From Adiantum capillus-veneris (taxonomy: Eukaryota > Streptophyta > Polypodiopsida > Polypodiales > Pteridaceae), in the NCBI GenBank assembly GCA_014529385.2, contig CM043947.1, positions 102,608,811 through 102,672,810 on the forward strand: a stretch of 64,000 nt of DNA, read 5' to 3'. Positions 1 to 12,426 of the stretch are shown piece after piece (position 1 is the stretch's first letter; each line of letters opens with the position of its first letter). The notes beneath the pieces are model-generated. The model did not search any database, had not been told where the DNA came from, and was given only the letters and a program-made list of their open reading frames with translations. Position numbers and translations under genes: made by a program.

Positions 1-293
1 TGAAAAAATATGGTCTTTAAATTAAAATAATTCTTCACAAATTAGAATATTGCAATTTCTCGCATCATAGAATCAAACTTCTATGAAAGCACTCCCTAAA
101 ATCTTGTCCTACAAGGCCTTTTTTTAGCAAGGCAAATAGCTATGTAGTTCATGTCAATTTCAAGCATCTTAGCATGTGACTTCTATTTGGATTGATGTCT
201 TGTAATGTAAAAAGAGGAGGAGCAAAGTAACCCAAAATATATAGGATAGGCAAATTATCACTTACCTGGCTACACTCATAACATGTGCAATAA
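1..293. other. No gene seen
   Basis: AT-rich sequence with no open frame that I can support and no clear repeat. It leads into the LINE-like remnant that follows. Confidence 0.4.
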
Positions 294-714
294 ATGTTGA
301 AGATTCAAGCCTGCAATATTGGACTCAATAGATGCTCAGGGTGGAGATTGGCTAGCCAAGACCTCGACCATCTTTTCATGCAATGCACAACTATTAGAGG
401 CCTTGCAAGAAAGGTGTGCAAATGGATACAAATGACGTGGAAGATAGGGTTTTTCAAGAGGGATTTGTGCCTTGGTGGCAAGGAGTTCCATAGTTTTTCA
501 CTTGTAATTTGTACGCAGATTGTCAGATATTGTTTCTTTAGTAATATTTAAAAGACCAAAAAACTCTCGTTTCTTCAATAACGTCCTTTATGTGGCTAGC
601 TTCTCAGAGATTGTGCAAGAAAGCAAGGAGTTAATTTATGTGGTAAGTAAAAGGTATAGCTCGGATGATTGGATTTGGACATCCCTCGCCATCTGGTCAT
701 GCCTTGCGCAATAG
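294..714 (+). pseudogene. LINE-type reverse transcriptase C-terminal (zf-RVT-like) remnant
   Basis: The frame from 294 encodes a Cys-rich stretch in which two Cys are followed after about a dozen residues by HLFMQC. This matches the C..C...HLF..C spacing of the zinc-binding domain (zf-RVT) that ends plant L1-type LINE ORF2 proteins. A second frame (about 543-714) continues with short hydrophobic and Trp-containing pieces, so the copy looks frameshifted. The downstream 715-850 could be its 3' UTR. No reverse transcriptase core is visible upstream, so this would be a 5'-truncated copy, which is usual for LINEs. The match rests on a short motif only. Confidence 0.38.
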
Positions 715-3700
715 TATGTTTCTTGGTTTTTGTAACCTAGCTAGGATGGAACCCTTGGTCCCTCAAGGCTCGGCATGAGCTTGAGGCAGTCTTGTATCTC
801 TATTGATGACTTTATTATACATTCACTCACAATTGTGAGTTTAAAAGAAAAACATGTGCAACAAATATATGATATGAGTGGATAGTGGCTACACGCATGT
901 TATGTGCACCTTGGTCTCAACCTTGGTTTGTGCATATTAGTGTAGCCACCTGCTATTAAAACTTCATTTTTCAAAACATACAAATTCTATAATAAAGTTT
1001 CATTTTGTGAATGGCATTGATAACCGTTTTTCGGCTCTCATAAAATAATTTTAAGAAGCCACTTCACCCCACAAAAACTCCCTAGCACAATGACTAGGCT
1101 CGCTTTTTCATTGTAAATAGTGTGCGTGTGTTTAGGGTTTTTATCACATTTTTTTATATCAAATCATTGAGTGAGTCATTGGGCTAGGAGACAATAAAAT
1201 AAATTTATAATATTACGGTCCTCTTTATATGTAAATATTTTCTATCAAATAAAGGACCTAAGTATAAAGGGTTTTTTTCAAAAAAATTGTATTTATATAA
1301 ATATATATTCCTAGGTGTGTGTTATCAGGCCTAAGTATGCTAGCTTCCATCACGTGTCATTTCTTATACATATTTTACTATCATTCTATCCCTTAAGCTC
1401 AACTCACACAAGCCTTGAAAAACCTTTATGTGACTTCATTGTAAAAATTCACCAATAACATTTTTTTTCCATCCCTCCCAGTTAAATATTCACAAGTACA
1501 TAGATTTTATCTTCAAATAAATTCCATGAATTACTCAAAGGAGAAAATAAATGACGGTCCCTTCCCTCATGATTTTTCTCCTTTTATTTTATATATTTTT
1601 TGCCACCATGCATCCCATGTATCCATTTTTCATGACTAGCTAGCCTATCTTCTTACCCCACAAGTATATATTATATTTGATACTTATCCTATACCATACA
1701 TGTGTGCAAGCTCCTTGGCAATATTAGGTCATGGTTGATGTATGGGGGGACTCACTTGGAAGACTACAAAGGAAAAACAATCAAATAGTGGCCCACTTCA
1801 AGCTTTATTAGGTGTTGCAGGGATAGCTTTTTGTTTGAATTTTGGCACCTTTTTATGATCCGAATTTGAGGATACTTCCAAAAGACAAAACGTAGCTCGT
1901 GAGCTGTAGTATTTTCCATACTTTTTTCAAAAATTTTGAAGTCAAGGGAGATTTTACATGAAATTTATGGCTGACTTCAAAACTGCCACCTCATACACCC
2001 AAAAAACCTTCCTATTTCTCTCACCCTTCCACACACCTACTCACTCTTACACACTCCTCCCTCTCCTTCCCACTCCCAAACCTGCAACTCCCATGTCCTA
2101 ATTCACCCTCTTCACCATTGCCACTTCTCTCACACCTCCATAGCCTTCATCCTCCATTTCTACACCCCTAGGTGCTTCCCTTTCTCCCTACATATATGTC
2201 CATATTACCATACTCTCTTCAGCTTTGTAAAGAACTTCAAAAAATCAGCAAAAATCCAAGGTTAACCTCTGCAAATGAAGGCTTTTATCATGAATTTTCC
2301 AAGGTTTGAGGATAACATAGCTTCATTGACACGCGCTACTTCGCCATGCTGACTGCTTCTTCTACTGGTGATGTAAAGAGGTGAATGTCAACTTCTCCAA
2401 GCTTCAACCTCTCTTTACAAGCTCATCCCTTCTCTAACTTTTCTCATCATATATCTCACCATTTGGTGAATGATTTTGTAAATATTTTGTAGTGATAATT
2501 ACTAACTACTAACCACTAACCTTATTGTAAAATGCACCCTCTACTAGAGTAGGCACTCCCAAATTATTCAGTCAATCCTTCTCTCCTTTCATCCTCAATA
2601 ATTATCTTCCCTTGAGACCACATCCATGTGACTCAAAGGACAAGAGATACCCACCCTCATTTTAAAAAATAAAAATATGCATAATCTTTTATTCCTTCAA
2701 ATAAACTTGATTAGGTCTAATCCTAATCGGGGCTTGTAAAACCTATAAATAGAGCCCTTCTCTCCCTTGTAAATATCACATGATCACATCACACCACACC
2801 ATTCTCAACACATAACACACCACTCTTCAATCCTAGTTGTGTAGAGTGTGTGCATTGTGAGTGCTCTATTCCATCACTACACATAGGTGCATGGAGAAGC
2901 TTGAAGTTAGTTATGCTATCTAGAGGAGTGGAGTGATACCATACCCTGAATGAGATCCCCAACATAATGCAATTATTAATTTATAATAAAAACACTTACT
3001 TTTCCATTTTATCAAACAATTCTATTTTGAATTTTAATTTTCTTATTTTGCAAGGCCACCTTTTTTACCTCTATTGGCTCAATCTTGGCCAACTTACCTC
3101 TATTGGCTGAATATGATAACAACCAAATTAGTGGTTTACTTAGCTTGCAAGAAAACTTTAGAGTGAGTCCTTCTGTTAGAGTTTATTTTTCTGTCCGCGA
3201 TGGTAGCTCTAGTATCTCCTAGGAGCAGATTGGGCAGTGAGGGTTGTTTTGTGGTTGTGCATGGCCATACTTGAGCTAGATGTACCTGTTCTCAGTGTGG
3301 TGCACTTCACTCTGATGCTCACCAGATAGGCTGACATGAGGGGACCCCCGTTCCTAGGGTTTATTGGGGTCAGAGTCTCAAGTCTTCTACAGTTTTGCTA
3401 CTAATTAAATATGTATCACAAGTCACTTTTTGTGAGTTTATATGTTTATTAGCCATTTTATCCATTTATTGGGATCATGGGTTTTTTGTTTGAGTAGGGA
3501 AAACTAGTGGTTTCCCTTTATAGGAAGCCCCCCCTTGTACTATTTGGTGGTGGAAACTTCTCAGCATGTCATAAATGCCCACTGTGCTGAAATATAACCA
3601 TAGGTGGTAGTCTATGAGGAGTTAATGGCTTCAAAGAGGTGCTAATCAGTTGGCTTTCGTGCAAGCTCCTCAAAACTATGATGGAAGAAAGCGAACCCAT

Positions 3701-4452
3701 GGAATTGAAAATGGTTTAAGGCTCTCTTGATTACTACATAGAGTCTTTCCAAAGAGCTTGTGCAGTAATTATAGAGAGCAAAGGAATGGAAGATATAGGT
3801 ACATGTAAAGATTACTCAAAGCTTTTAGCATTAGATGATGACAATGTCTTCAAGAGCTCATGGACTGAAAGGGCCTAGTAGACCCTAAGTTTCAAGGTGA
3901 TCACAATGGAAATAACGAACCTCAACTATTGATTCTTTTAGAGATTTTCCTCAAGCGCCAATTTCAAAAAAATGTTTTTCTTGTTGTCTATGTCATAGGT
4001 TTGTTATTTATGTGAGTTCTCAATTTTGTCATGTACATTTGTACAGGTTTTAGACATTTCCACATGAAAAAGTGGTATGACATCCCAATTATCTCTTTGG
4101 TTTGAGTTCTTGTTTTTTCCACTCTGAATGTTGTCCGAGGAAAGTACACACACCTCGGTGTTATTGTTAAGGGGGGCCTTCTACTCATTATTTTAGGCGG
4201 TTTATTAAACTCTTCCATGGTTTGTTCTCAACCCATTATCATTGGTTTGGGCTTGAAAGGGGATTTTTGGGTTTCAAGCACTAGTCTAGACATTGTGTCT
4301 AGCCCGTGTGGGAACTACTCTTGTGGCATGCAATATACCGCTACTTTTGTGGAGTTTTCATTTTAAACTAGTGGCTTCTCTAGTTATATATTTCATATAA
4401 TTAGAGGTTTATAATCATATAGAGAGGTTCTTTTGTTCCCTAGAAATCATCA

Positions 4453-4454
<2 letters not shown>
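715..4454. other. Intergenic, no gene seen
   Basis: About 3.7 kb of AT-rich sequence with only short frames, which I do not consider coding. The TATA-like site at 2743 is listed separately. Nothing else could be supported. Confidence 0.45.
2743..2752 (+). promoter_or_regulatory. TATA-box-like site, possibly in an old LTR
   Basis: CTATAAATAG sits in a GC-richer patch and is followed within about 40-80 bases by pyrimidine- and CA-rich sequence. That resembles the U3/R boundary of a plant LTR and the TATA context of the copia LTR in this window (CTATAAAAGG). No LTR partner was found, so an old solo LTR is only a possibility. Confidence 0.3.

Positions 4455-4498
<44 letters not shown>
4455..4498. 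repeat. (TC)n microsatellite
   Basis: About 22 uninterrupted TC units, visible directly. Short Ser/Leu frames across it are artefacts of the repeat. Confidence 0.95.
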
Positions 4499-4501
<3 letters not shown>

Positions 4502-4900
4502 GATATTTGCTACATGCCCACTAGCTTCCATGGCTCCTCAATGGAACCCTGCATAGGCATCATCCCTAATATTGATTTTGATTATTATGCCATATTTCCT
4601 CTAAATTTCCTTATCAAATAAAAATTTCAATCCATGAGAGCCTCCTCGAGAGAGCTTCACTATCCTACACTTGCTTTGCAAAATGTCTAAATCAAGTCGA
4701 AGAAATCAAGCTTCTTGTTGAGACCTTGAGTTGGAATTTCTCTTGTTGTATTTAATGACCTCTTGCAATGCCACAAAAAATAAGTGTGCATTTCAAATTT
4801 TCGTGCCTCCAACAATTTTTTTCCTTCCTTGCTATGTATGTTCACTTTGGAGAGATTCCTTAAAGAACTTTTAAGCTTTCTTTGCCTTGCTGCGGATTGT

Positions 4901-4923
4901 GGGGGGGGGGGGGGGGGGGGGGG
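4901..4923. repeat. Poly-G run (23 G)
   Basis: Twenty-three consecutive G on the plus strand. Runs this long are unstable and error-prone in assemblies, so the exact length is doubtful. Confidence 0.9.
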
Positions 4924-6236
4924 ATGGATGGTGTGGTTTTCTTCCCCCATAGGCCAAAATTTGAAGGGTTATTGGCATTTGAGTCTGAACTCAAAAGCCT
5001 CAAGAAGTGGTAATGGATGCATTATAGTTAAAGAGGTGGCATGTGAATCAACCTTTTTTTAACATTTAATGCACTAGTAACTTGTGTGTAGAGGAAATTG
5101 ATAAAATAGTGAGCATTTCATCAGGAATAAGTTCCTAATGAGCATAGAGAGAGTACTTAATTTGAGAAAGCAACACAACAATTTACACCTAGCTAATTTG
5201 GCATTGACAATACTTGAAAAGAGAGAGAAATAGAACAATTGACAACAATTGAGGACCCAATTAACATGGAGCTGGTCCCCCCTCCATAAAGGCTTTGTAT
5301 TATAGCTTCTCCTATCAAAGGAGACTTTTTTACAATACAATTCTTGTGTTCCTTGACAAAACTCGTTGGTGCAATGAAGATGGAAGCTTCACGCACCAAA
5401 TTATGCTTGAAAAACACACCTAGTGTCCCTACCCTCAGTCCCAAGACCTCACACACCTTCAAAAATGGTGAGAGCTATAGGGAATGAGGATAGATTGAGA
5501 GGAAGAAGGTGTATCTTACGATAAAGAAGTATTATCCTCACATAATCACTCTAATAGCATAGCTTAGCTTAGTAGTTAGCATGGTAGAGGACATGAGCAT
5601 GCCATTGAAGCTTGGCTCTTGGTTGGATTTGCATTCCATAGCCAAGAGTTGTTGTTGCTGTAGAACTCTACTTCTCAATACTTGGAGAAGGAGATGGAGT
5701 TCTTCTTGCACACATGAGTTGTGTGTTTCTGTGTGTGTGTGTATGTAGCATTGTGTTAGAGTAAAAATGCAGCCTTATCTCTCATCTTGGTCGACCCCTC
5801 TTGCTATTTGCTCATGCTGGTCTCCCATTGGCTCCTGTAAAGCTTAGCCAATCACAAATTAGAAGCATAGCTGATAGCCTTTTGATAAGTGTTCCCCTTT
5901 CCTCTTTTGTGAGAGCTTTAGGTAATTAAATAATTCAATTAAACCCTCATTGGACCTCTTAGTCTTTTGGCAAATAGGTCATGCAAGCCATTGGGCTGCT
6001 CAATGCTCATTGACCGATTGGTAGACTATCCAATAGTCTTCTAGGGAGCTTAATTCTATTGGTTCTTTTATCAAGAAATTTTAAATTGATTAGACTAACT
6101 TTACTCTAGCCTAATTCTCATTGGTCCACGGTGGCTCTATGGCCATCCAATAGGATTTGAGGGGAGATTGGGGGCAACTAGCCTAGGAGCCTAACATGTG
6201 TCCAATATTCCCTTTGTGTAAAGGAGATTCCTTGGA

Positions 6237-6264
6237 GTGTGTGTGTGTGTGTGTGTGTGTGTGT
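6237..6264. repeat. (GT)n microsatellite
   Basis: About 14 GT units, seen directly. Confidence 0.95.
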
Positions 6265-7374
6265 TTCTCTATCATCCCCTACTAAAAGGGCTCGTCCCCT
6301 CTAGGGATGTGGGAAGACTTTTTAATCTTCTCATGACCATCCAATTTTCCCTTTGATTTGGCCATTGGATAAATGAGTTAATTTTTGGAACCTTAGCCTA
6401 TGGAAGTCTTAATGGAGCTGAACTTAAGGTCTTTTAAGCCCCATTGAAGCACATTGCTCTTTTGTAGAATGTCCCCCTTTGGATCCCTATTTTCCCTCCT
6501 TTGGATCCCTGACAGAGATCGGTCTGGTAGCCTTACCAATATTCTAGCTTTTACTCCCCTGGTACTTCCCCATATTAAATGATCAGTTTAACATGAGAAA
6601 ATCATTTGGAAGTATTAGATATTAGTTTCTACGACATTACCTGTCTCTTGAAATCATAGTCGTCCTCGACTATGAGGTAGAGAAGATAAAGCCTAATCAT
6701 TAGTCTGTTTGCTAGCGGGTAGAGGATCCCTATTTTACCCTACGACAACGTTCTAGAATGGATGACTAGTCCATTTGGTGATTCAGATCCTTAGCTGCTA
6801 CAAGCATGTTTGCACATTAGTCCATATCAATGTTCCATATTAGAGTGACAAGCTCTACTTTGTGTTCGGGAGACGTCGTCTCCACAAAAATGATCCTAAG
6901 CATGCACACTTATTAACATGAGTGCACAATAAAGAAAAAGCATTAGGGCCAATTTGGATGAAAAAAGGGCTGTGTAAGGATCTGAAAAGGGGCAACCTAA
7001 AAAAGACCATGAAGATCTTACCAAAACTATTCAACATGGGTACTCATTGGATAGATCTCATCAAGCGCCACCCATGGACCATTTGAGCGCTAGATTTGGA
7101 GTTCATATGAAAAAGTTATGGCTAAAATAGTGCAAAATATTCCAAAAGCAAGTGAAGGAGATCTTCACACGTGTACAAAAGTGCCATACTTTTGGAAATG
7201 TGGCTCCTCCTTGACCCTTAGATCAAGAATAGAGAAACCCTAAACAGCCCTTATTTCATCCAAATTGGCCCTAATGGAGAGTCTTATAAGACAAAAACTT
7301 TGCTCATTTATACATATTTACATTTTCTTACTCTAGGGAATTATTGTAAGCATTAACAAGGTTTAGGTTATCCT

Positions 7375-8229
7375 TTAATTGTATGCATTGCATCCATCTA
7401 GCATCTTCAAAAGGATAGTTTTTAAACTTGATAAGATATTATCGGTGGATAGTCTTGTCTCTTCTCCTGGTTCTATCAAGTCTATCTTCTTTGCGTCCTC
7501 TAGTATGACTCCTTGTCCTTTTTCTCTCGTATGGGTGGTGTCGTCACTACCTTTCTGTCTTGGATAGTGTATTTCTTGTAGCACTTGGGAAGGCTCGCTC
7601 ATTTTGTCATCATTTTTCTCATTCTCTTCTCCAATTTCTATCTCCATTGTCCACACTTCCCTCAGAGTTTTCTTGAGATCTTTGTATTTCTTCTTTCTCT
7701 CAACTTTGGTCCAGTTAGTTTCTTCAAACTTGTTTAGTCTTGGTTCTTCTGTTTTCTTGGGTTTTGTTTTAGTTTCAAAATTTCGAGTTTGTTTTCTCAG
7801 GTTTCTTATGTTGTCTTGTGTCTTTGGATCTCAAGCTCTAGAAAATCTCCCTTAACACAATCTTCAGCTTTTACAACATCAAAAATTGTGTTTTGCCTTT
7901 TGTTCTAGGTATCGGATTCTATTTAGCCCTGTGCTTAGTTCTCTTTTCCTTATAGCATTGTTGACGTCTAGGTTTCTGATTTGGAAAGTCATAGAACGTG
8001 ACATCCGTTATTGTTTCCTTTGTTTCACTCAGTTTGTCAGAGCATTCATTATCTATGTCCTCATCTCGCTTAAGATGCTCTGGAGAGTTGCATAACAACT
8101 CCTTTGTCTACTTCAACCGGTTCATCTTTTTTGGGTTGTTCAAAGATTGGTTCCTCATCTTCCCCATTTACCACGCTAACCATATAGCATGGAACCACGT
8201 CATTGCTACAATCGGAAGTCGTGGCGCCC
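7375..8229 (-). pseudogene. Decayed intron-containing coding region, unknown protein
   Basis: On the minus strand a good splice acceptor (TATATTTTGCAG) ends at 8230. It opens an acidic frame containing VPCYMVSVVNGEDEEP, which near 8100 shifts to another frame containing SPEHLKRDEDIDNECSDK. Further down, a Lys/Glu-rich frame ends in a 93-codon stretch (7656-7375) with the terminal piece LKTILLKMLDGCNAYN. Frame changes between these pieces are either indels or unrecognised introns. The composition is strongly charged and hydrophilic, as in disordered proteins or the accessory ORFs of plant transposons. I recognise no family. A small upstream exon may exist on the minus strand near 8740-8695, between a TTTGCAG acceptor and a GTATGT donor. 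Confidence 0.35.
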
Positions 8230-9132
8230 CTGCAAAATATACAAATACTATGCTATATACAACGAAATACACGAATCTGCATACCTGATGCATTCACCAG
8301 CACATAATCAACGATGTACGCGAACAGAGAGAGACAGCAAGCGAGAGAGAGGAAAAGAACATGTGCCGACGCACCTCCTAGAGCGGAGTGCTACGCCTGG
8401 CACGACGAGAGAGGAGAGAAGAGAGGAAGAAGAATGAGACGGACACTGGGTGCAATCTCCCCCCGTGCAAGAGTGACCATTTCCCTCTTGCACATATTTG
8501 TTATATAGATTTCTTGAATGGTCAATTTGGTTACAAACTGGCCGGCCGGTCATAAATGACCAAAGCTCATAAAAGAGAACTTGAATAATAAAATGTACAT
8601 GATATACATATCCATTTGCATAGGCCAAGCTGGGTCTAGTCTTTTCCATCTGTTAGCTGCAATAAATAATAAAATATCAATTCTATAACATACCTCTCTG
8701 TTGGAAAGCAACTGTCCTCAGTTGCGAAGATAAAAATCTGCAAACAATACTTATCAAAAACAGTGATTAGTATGTTGTGTCCAAAACATCACATATAAAA
8801 GAAAAATTTATGAAACTAAACAATGATTAGCTTATGCCTGCCGTCATCCACATACTACCTATTCTAGTGTCCTATACCACTAGAATAAGCAGTATATGTC
8901 ATACCCTGATGAATCAGGATATCATTGGTCACACTCATCATTAGTCTCATAATGTCAAGTCCCATCACATAAATACTGCTGTAATAATCATCGGATACCA
9001 AATCCCAATCCAATTCCAATTTCCACAATATAAGTCCAAATCCAAATCACTTTTATTATGTACCCGGGTAACAAAAATCATACCAGTTACAGTGGTGGCC
9101 AGTCACTGCAGCATGATTTTGTGATCGGTGTT
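8230..9132. other. No gene seen
   Basis: GC-richer and AG-rich patch at 8300-8470, then AT-rich sequence. A minus frame at 8649-8308 has no motif. It may be upstream or intronic sequence of the decayed gene to the left. Confidence 0.35.
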
Positions 9133-9327
9133 GCCTAAATCGGCGAATCTACACCCGACGTGCTGCCTAAATTGGCGAATCTGCACTAATGATACCTAAA
9201 TCGGCAAATTTGCATTTGATATAAGTTCAAAAAAAGCGTGAATCTGTAGTTTGTTGTTGTGCTGCCTAAATCGACGAATCTGCACTACATGAGCATTGAC
9301 ACACTGCCTAAATCGGCGGATCTCGGT
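9133..9327. repeat. Five copies of a 22-bp motif, irregular spacing
   Basis: A motif close to GCCTAAATCGGCGAATCTGC recurs at 9133, 9165, 9194, 9264 and 9306. The copies differ by one to five bases and lie 29-70 bases apart. It is AT-moderate and partly self-complementary around CGGCG/CGCCG. It is not a fixed-period tandem array and has no constant spacer length, so it is not CRISPR-like. Confidence 0.8.
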
Positions 9328-11254
9328 GCTTGTGACCAATGGACTAGACAAGGCATAAAGGAGAAAATAAAAATAGTTACTATGTTCACATCGCATTGCA
9401 TTATATCAAGGCACTTGCAAATTTTTGTGCATTACCCCAAACACTCTGGCTCACATGAGTAGCTGCAAGGCTTATTGACAAATCATCAAAAGTACTTGTA
9501 GTACAATTAGAAGCCATGATCGAAGCATTTGATGGAGTATTCAGGGAGCAGATAATGTAGAGAAATGAAATTTAAAAATAAAATTGATGTATCTAAGATT
9601 CCATTTGATAAGTATTAGTGATGACATGAGAGATGTTGGGTTGTCTAATCTGTATTACAGGCGTATTAGTTATATTGTCGGTCTTTCCACTTGTACTAGT
9701 CAAGATTGAACGATAACGCCTTTCTTGGGTATCCTCGGGCATTGACAGTGATGATGTTGATTTTACTCATGATTTTAGGCTTTTGGTTTAAGTCTTTTGA
9801 GTCTTTCACTTTACTTCATTTTATTTTTGTACCCCAGCATTGGTTTAGATCCACAAGAATTGTCTCAGTTTGTTCTCATAGGTAATTTTGTCTTTTGCAG
9901 TCTATTAATATAACATTTCATTTCATTTCTCTCTCTCCCCATCAGGTCATAAATCTTTAAGGTATCTTGGGATAGTTTCCTATGATGTTACACTTCATAG
10001 CTAGCAACGATCAATGTGAGGCACTAGTGGGGCTTGGCATGGCTCATTAGGCACAATTGAACTTCTCTATGAGCCTATCCTACTAAGCATCAAGCATTGT
10101 CAAAACTAGTTAAATCACCTTCTTCTACCTTTACTTTACACACATTGGCCGATCTCCCTACTCCTTTGCACTCTTTAGATCACATTTCCTTTCACCACGG
10201 ATGAAGGTGTAGGTGCCAAGGGCCCTACCATTTTACACATATGTAGCATTCCTTTATTTTGTTTGTCTCAAATCAGTATGCTTGTAGTTTGCCATCATGC
10301 GTACACCATATACGTAACCACATCACACTTTAAACACACACATACCCGTAAATATTTCACTTCAAAAAGTTGCACTATGACGATCTGAATCATCTTTGTA
10401 AATCAAATCCCACTCAGGATTATCATGTTGTAACACCCAATGTGCATAGCCCACACAAGTAGAAGCTCGACCATTTCATATGACACCTACCTATAACCAA
10501 GAAACATAATTATTTTTATGTAGTAACACACAACACGTATCAAACACCCCGTGATAACCACGTTTTACTACAAGTTTACAAGTTTTAATACATTGCAAGC
10601 ACATTTAACTCAAACAATGTCAGAACCGAAAGAACTTCACGATATAGATTCTCATCGCATTTCTCTAGTTCTCACTTTGGTTACTAATTAAATTTTCATA
10701 CTTTCTTATGACCTACTTACTTAATAGTCTATCTCCACTGACTGCCACTCGAATAACCTCTATATTTCCTAGTTTTTCGATCATCCTGCGTATGTATATT
10801 TCACTAATAAGAAAATGAGTTCATGACTTGTGATAACCTGAACGAATCACAAAAGGCAAAGTAGTATCATGATACACTTTGCTGGAAAGTGGTTACAACG
10901 GAGATTTTTAGGGTGGATATTTGTAAATATGAGCAGATCAAATTTTATACTAACTTGTGCTAATCAAAATTATGTAGTATAATGCAGACAAAATTGCGAG
11001 AAATAATGTGGTGTTCGTATGACAAAATCATTTTAAAAAATAACCATGCTAGATTACGTATGCTATGAGAAGTGTTGACAACTTAAAACAAACCAAAAGA
11101 TTAGTTATGAATCCCGGCATATGGGAGCCGATAGAGCTATTGCGATATCCCTAAAAATAAAGTAGGCTACATAGAGATCTATGAAATGAGGAGGGCCAAA
11201 GGGAGCCTGGATAGGCTTAGTACAAAATTAGAATTAAGAAAACAAAAGACACGT
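9328..11254. other. Intergenic, no gene seen
   Basis: AT-rich sequence without supported frames, repeats or motifs. Confidence 0.45.
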
Positions 11255-11602
11255 CTATTGTGTAGGGGCGGGGAAAGTAGTGCTAGGAGGGTCGCGCCGC
11301 GGTTTCTTGGTGTCAGTGGAGAAGGGTTGTTCGAGGAGGTGTTCGGTGAGGCCCATTAAAGTAGAGTTTAAGGCCTGGATGGAGGCCTTCAAGTCCAAAA
11401 GGCGAAGACAAAGCCTTCGGAAGCGGTTTTCCAGGCGGTCATAGTCTCGTCGAAGTTGTGTGAGCTCATCTGGCAAGGAGCGGAGGGTGTCAAGGGCATC
11501 AGTTGTGTCGTTGGGCAAAGAAAAAGCCATAGTTGTCGATGGAAGATGGAGAATTCTTGGAACGTTGAAGAGGTGGTCGATGGTGCCGGTAGATCTTGCC
11601 AA
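11255..11602 (-). CDS. Hypothetical ORF with coiled-coil-like helix, doubtful
   Basis: A 115-codon frame; an internal Met (MAFSLPNDTT) at about 11530 is the better start. The middle is Leu/Arg-rich (DELTQLRRDYDRLENRF) and could form an amphipathic or coiled helix. The tail is Pro/Lys/Arg-rich. The surrounding DNA is more GC-rich than its neighbours, which could mean real coding or an inserted fragment. It might be the N-terminus of a retroelement gag, but no following pol or zinc knuckle is visible. The overlapping frame at 11389-11736 is less protein-like. No family recognised. Confidence 0.28.
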   Translation of the reverse strand: MARSTGTIDHLFNVPRILHLPSTTMAFSLPNDTTDALDTLRSLPDELTQLRRDYDRLENRFRRLCLRLLDLKASIQALNSTLMGLTEHLLEQPFSTDTKKPRRDPPSTTFPAPTQ

Positions 11603-12426
11603 TAAGTAACCAGTGTAAGACGCGTCAATTCTCGAGGATGCTCAAAAGCGGGGATGAAGGGAGCTGTGCTGCGCTGTTGTCGGGCTGAAGAATTGCTCTT
11701 GCAAGCACAACTCGCGTTGTTGTGGGGCTGAAGCACAATGGAGATTCTTGGCCTTGCGTTACTGCTGCTGTAGAAGGGGCTTGTGATGGATGGTTACAGC
11801 CATGCCCCGCATCAATCCAACCCACGAGGGCCAACAAAAAGGAACTGGGTTTCTTGAATGCAGGTTATTGAGTTGGCAGTTGGCATGCCTTGTAGGCAGG
11901 GGCCGCCATGCAGTGGAGTGGCACCAAGATGGGTGGACATCTAGACATCATACACGTATGAAGTCTGAAGGCTCAGTTTAGGGCTCAAGAAGTGATTTTG
12001 ATTGTCCAAGAGATTTCATTGAGACCCTAGGATCCCATCTATCTCCTTAGATTAGTACATAGAACTCACATAGCGAATCAAGTCCTTACATACAATTGTT
12101 TGATTAAGATTAACCTTTAATTATACCTATCAACATTGTAGAGTACTTAAGTGAGAATCACTATTTTGATAAAAAATTTCAGAGCTGAAAGTTTTGTACA
12201 AATAGCCAAAACCAATGATCTTGCAAGTTGATGATCCATTTGGAGTGAAAATTACTTTACAAGTTAGGAAAGCGGGTTTGAAAGTAAACCAAAACAAAGA
12301 TCAGCTGCAAGCAGACTTCTAAGGTACGAGGTTTGGATTGATAGTTGTTTGTGTGAAAGATTTGATGAATTTGAGATCTGGTAGGTGTCTTCAGAAAGAT
12401 CAAAAAGTGGGAGGAGATCAGGTTAG
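11603..12426. other. No gene seen
   Basis: Several short overlapping frames on both strands without motifs. Nothing supported. Confidence 0.35.

Larger units (their letters stand above)
4499..7374. other. Intergenic, no gene seen
   Basis: No supported coding region. It contains a 23-base G run (4901-4923), a TG microsatellite (6237-6264) and a perfect short hairpin near 6655. Overlapping frames on both strands at 5074-5462 show no recognisable motif. Confidence 0.4.

Noticed and set aside
5074-5462. Two overlapping 88-89 residue minus-strand frames
   Set aside because: No motif, no splice context, and they overlap each other in different frames.
8308-8649. 113-residue minus-strand frame
   Set aside because: Composition is random, the overlapping plus frame is equally long, and part of it lies in an AG-rich patch.
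9133-9327. CRISPR-like repeats of 22 bp
   Set aside because: Spacer lengths vary from about 7 to 48 bp, copies are degenerate and no cas genes are possible in this setting.
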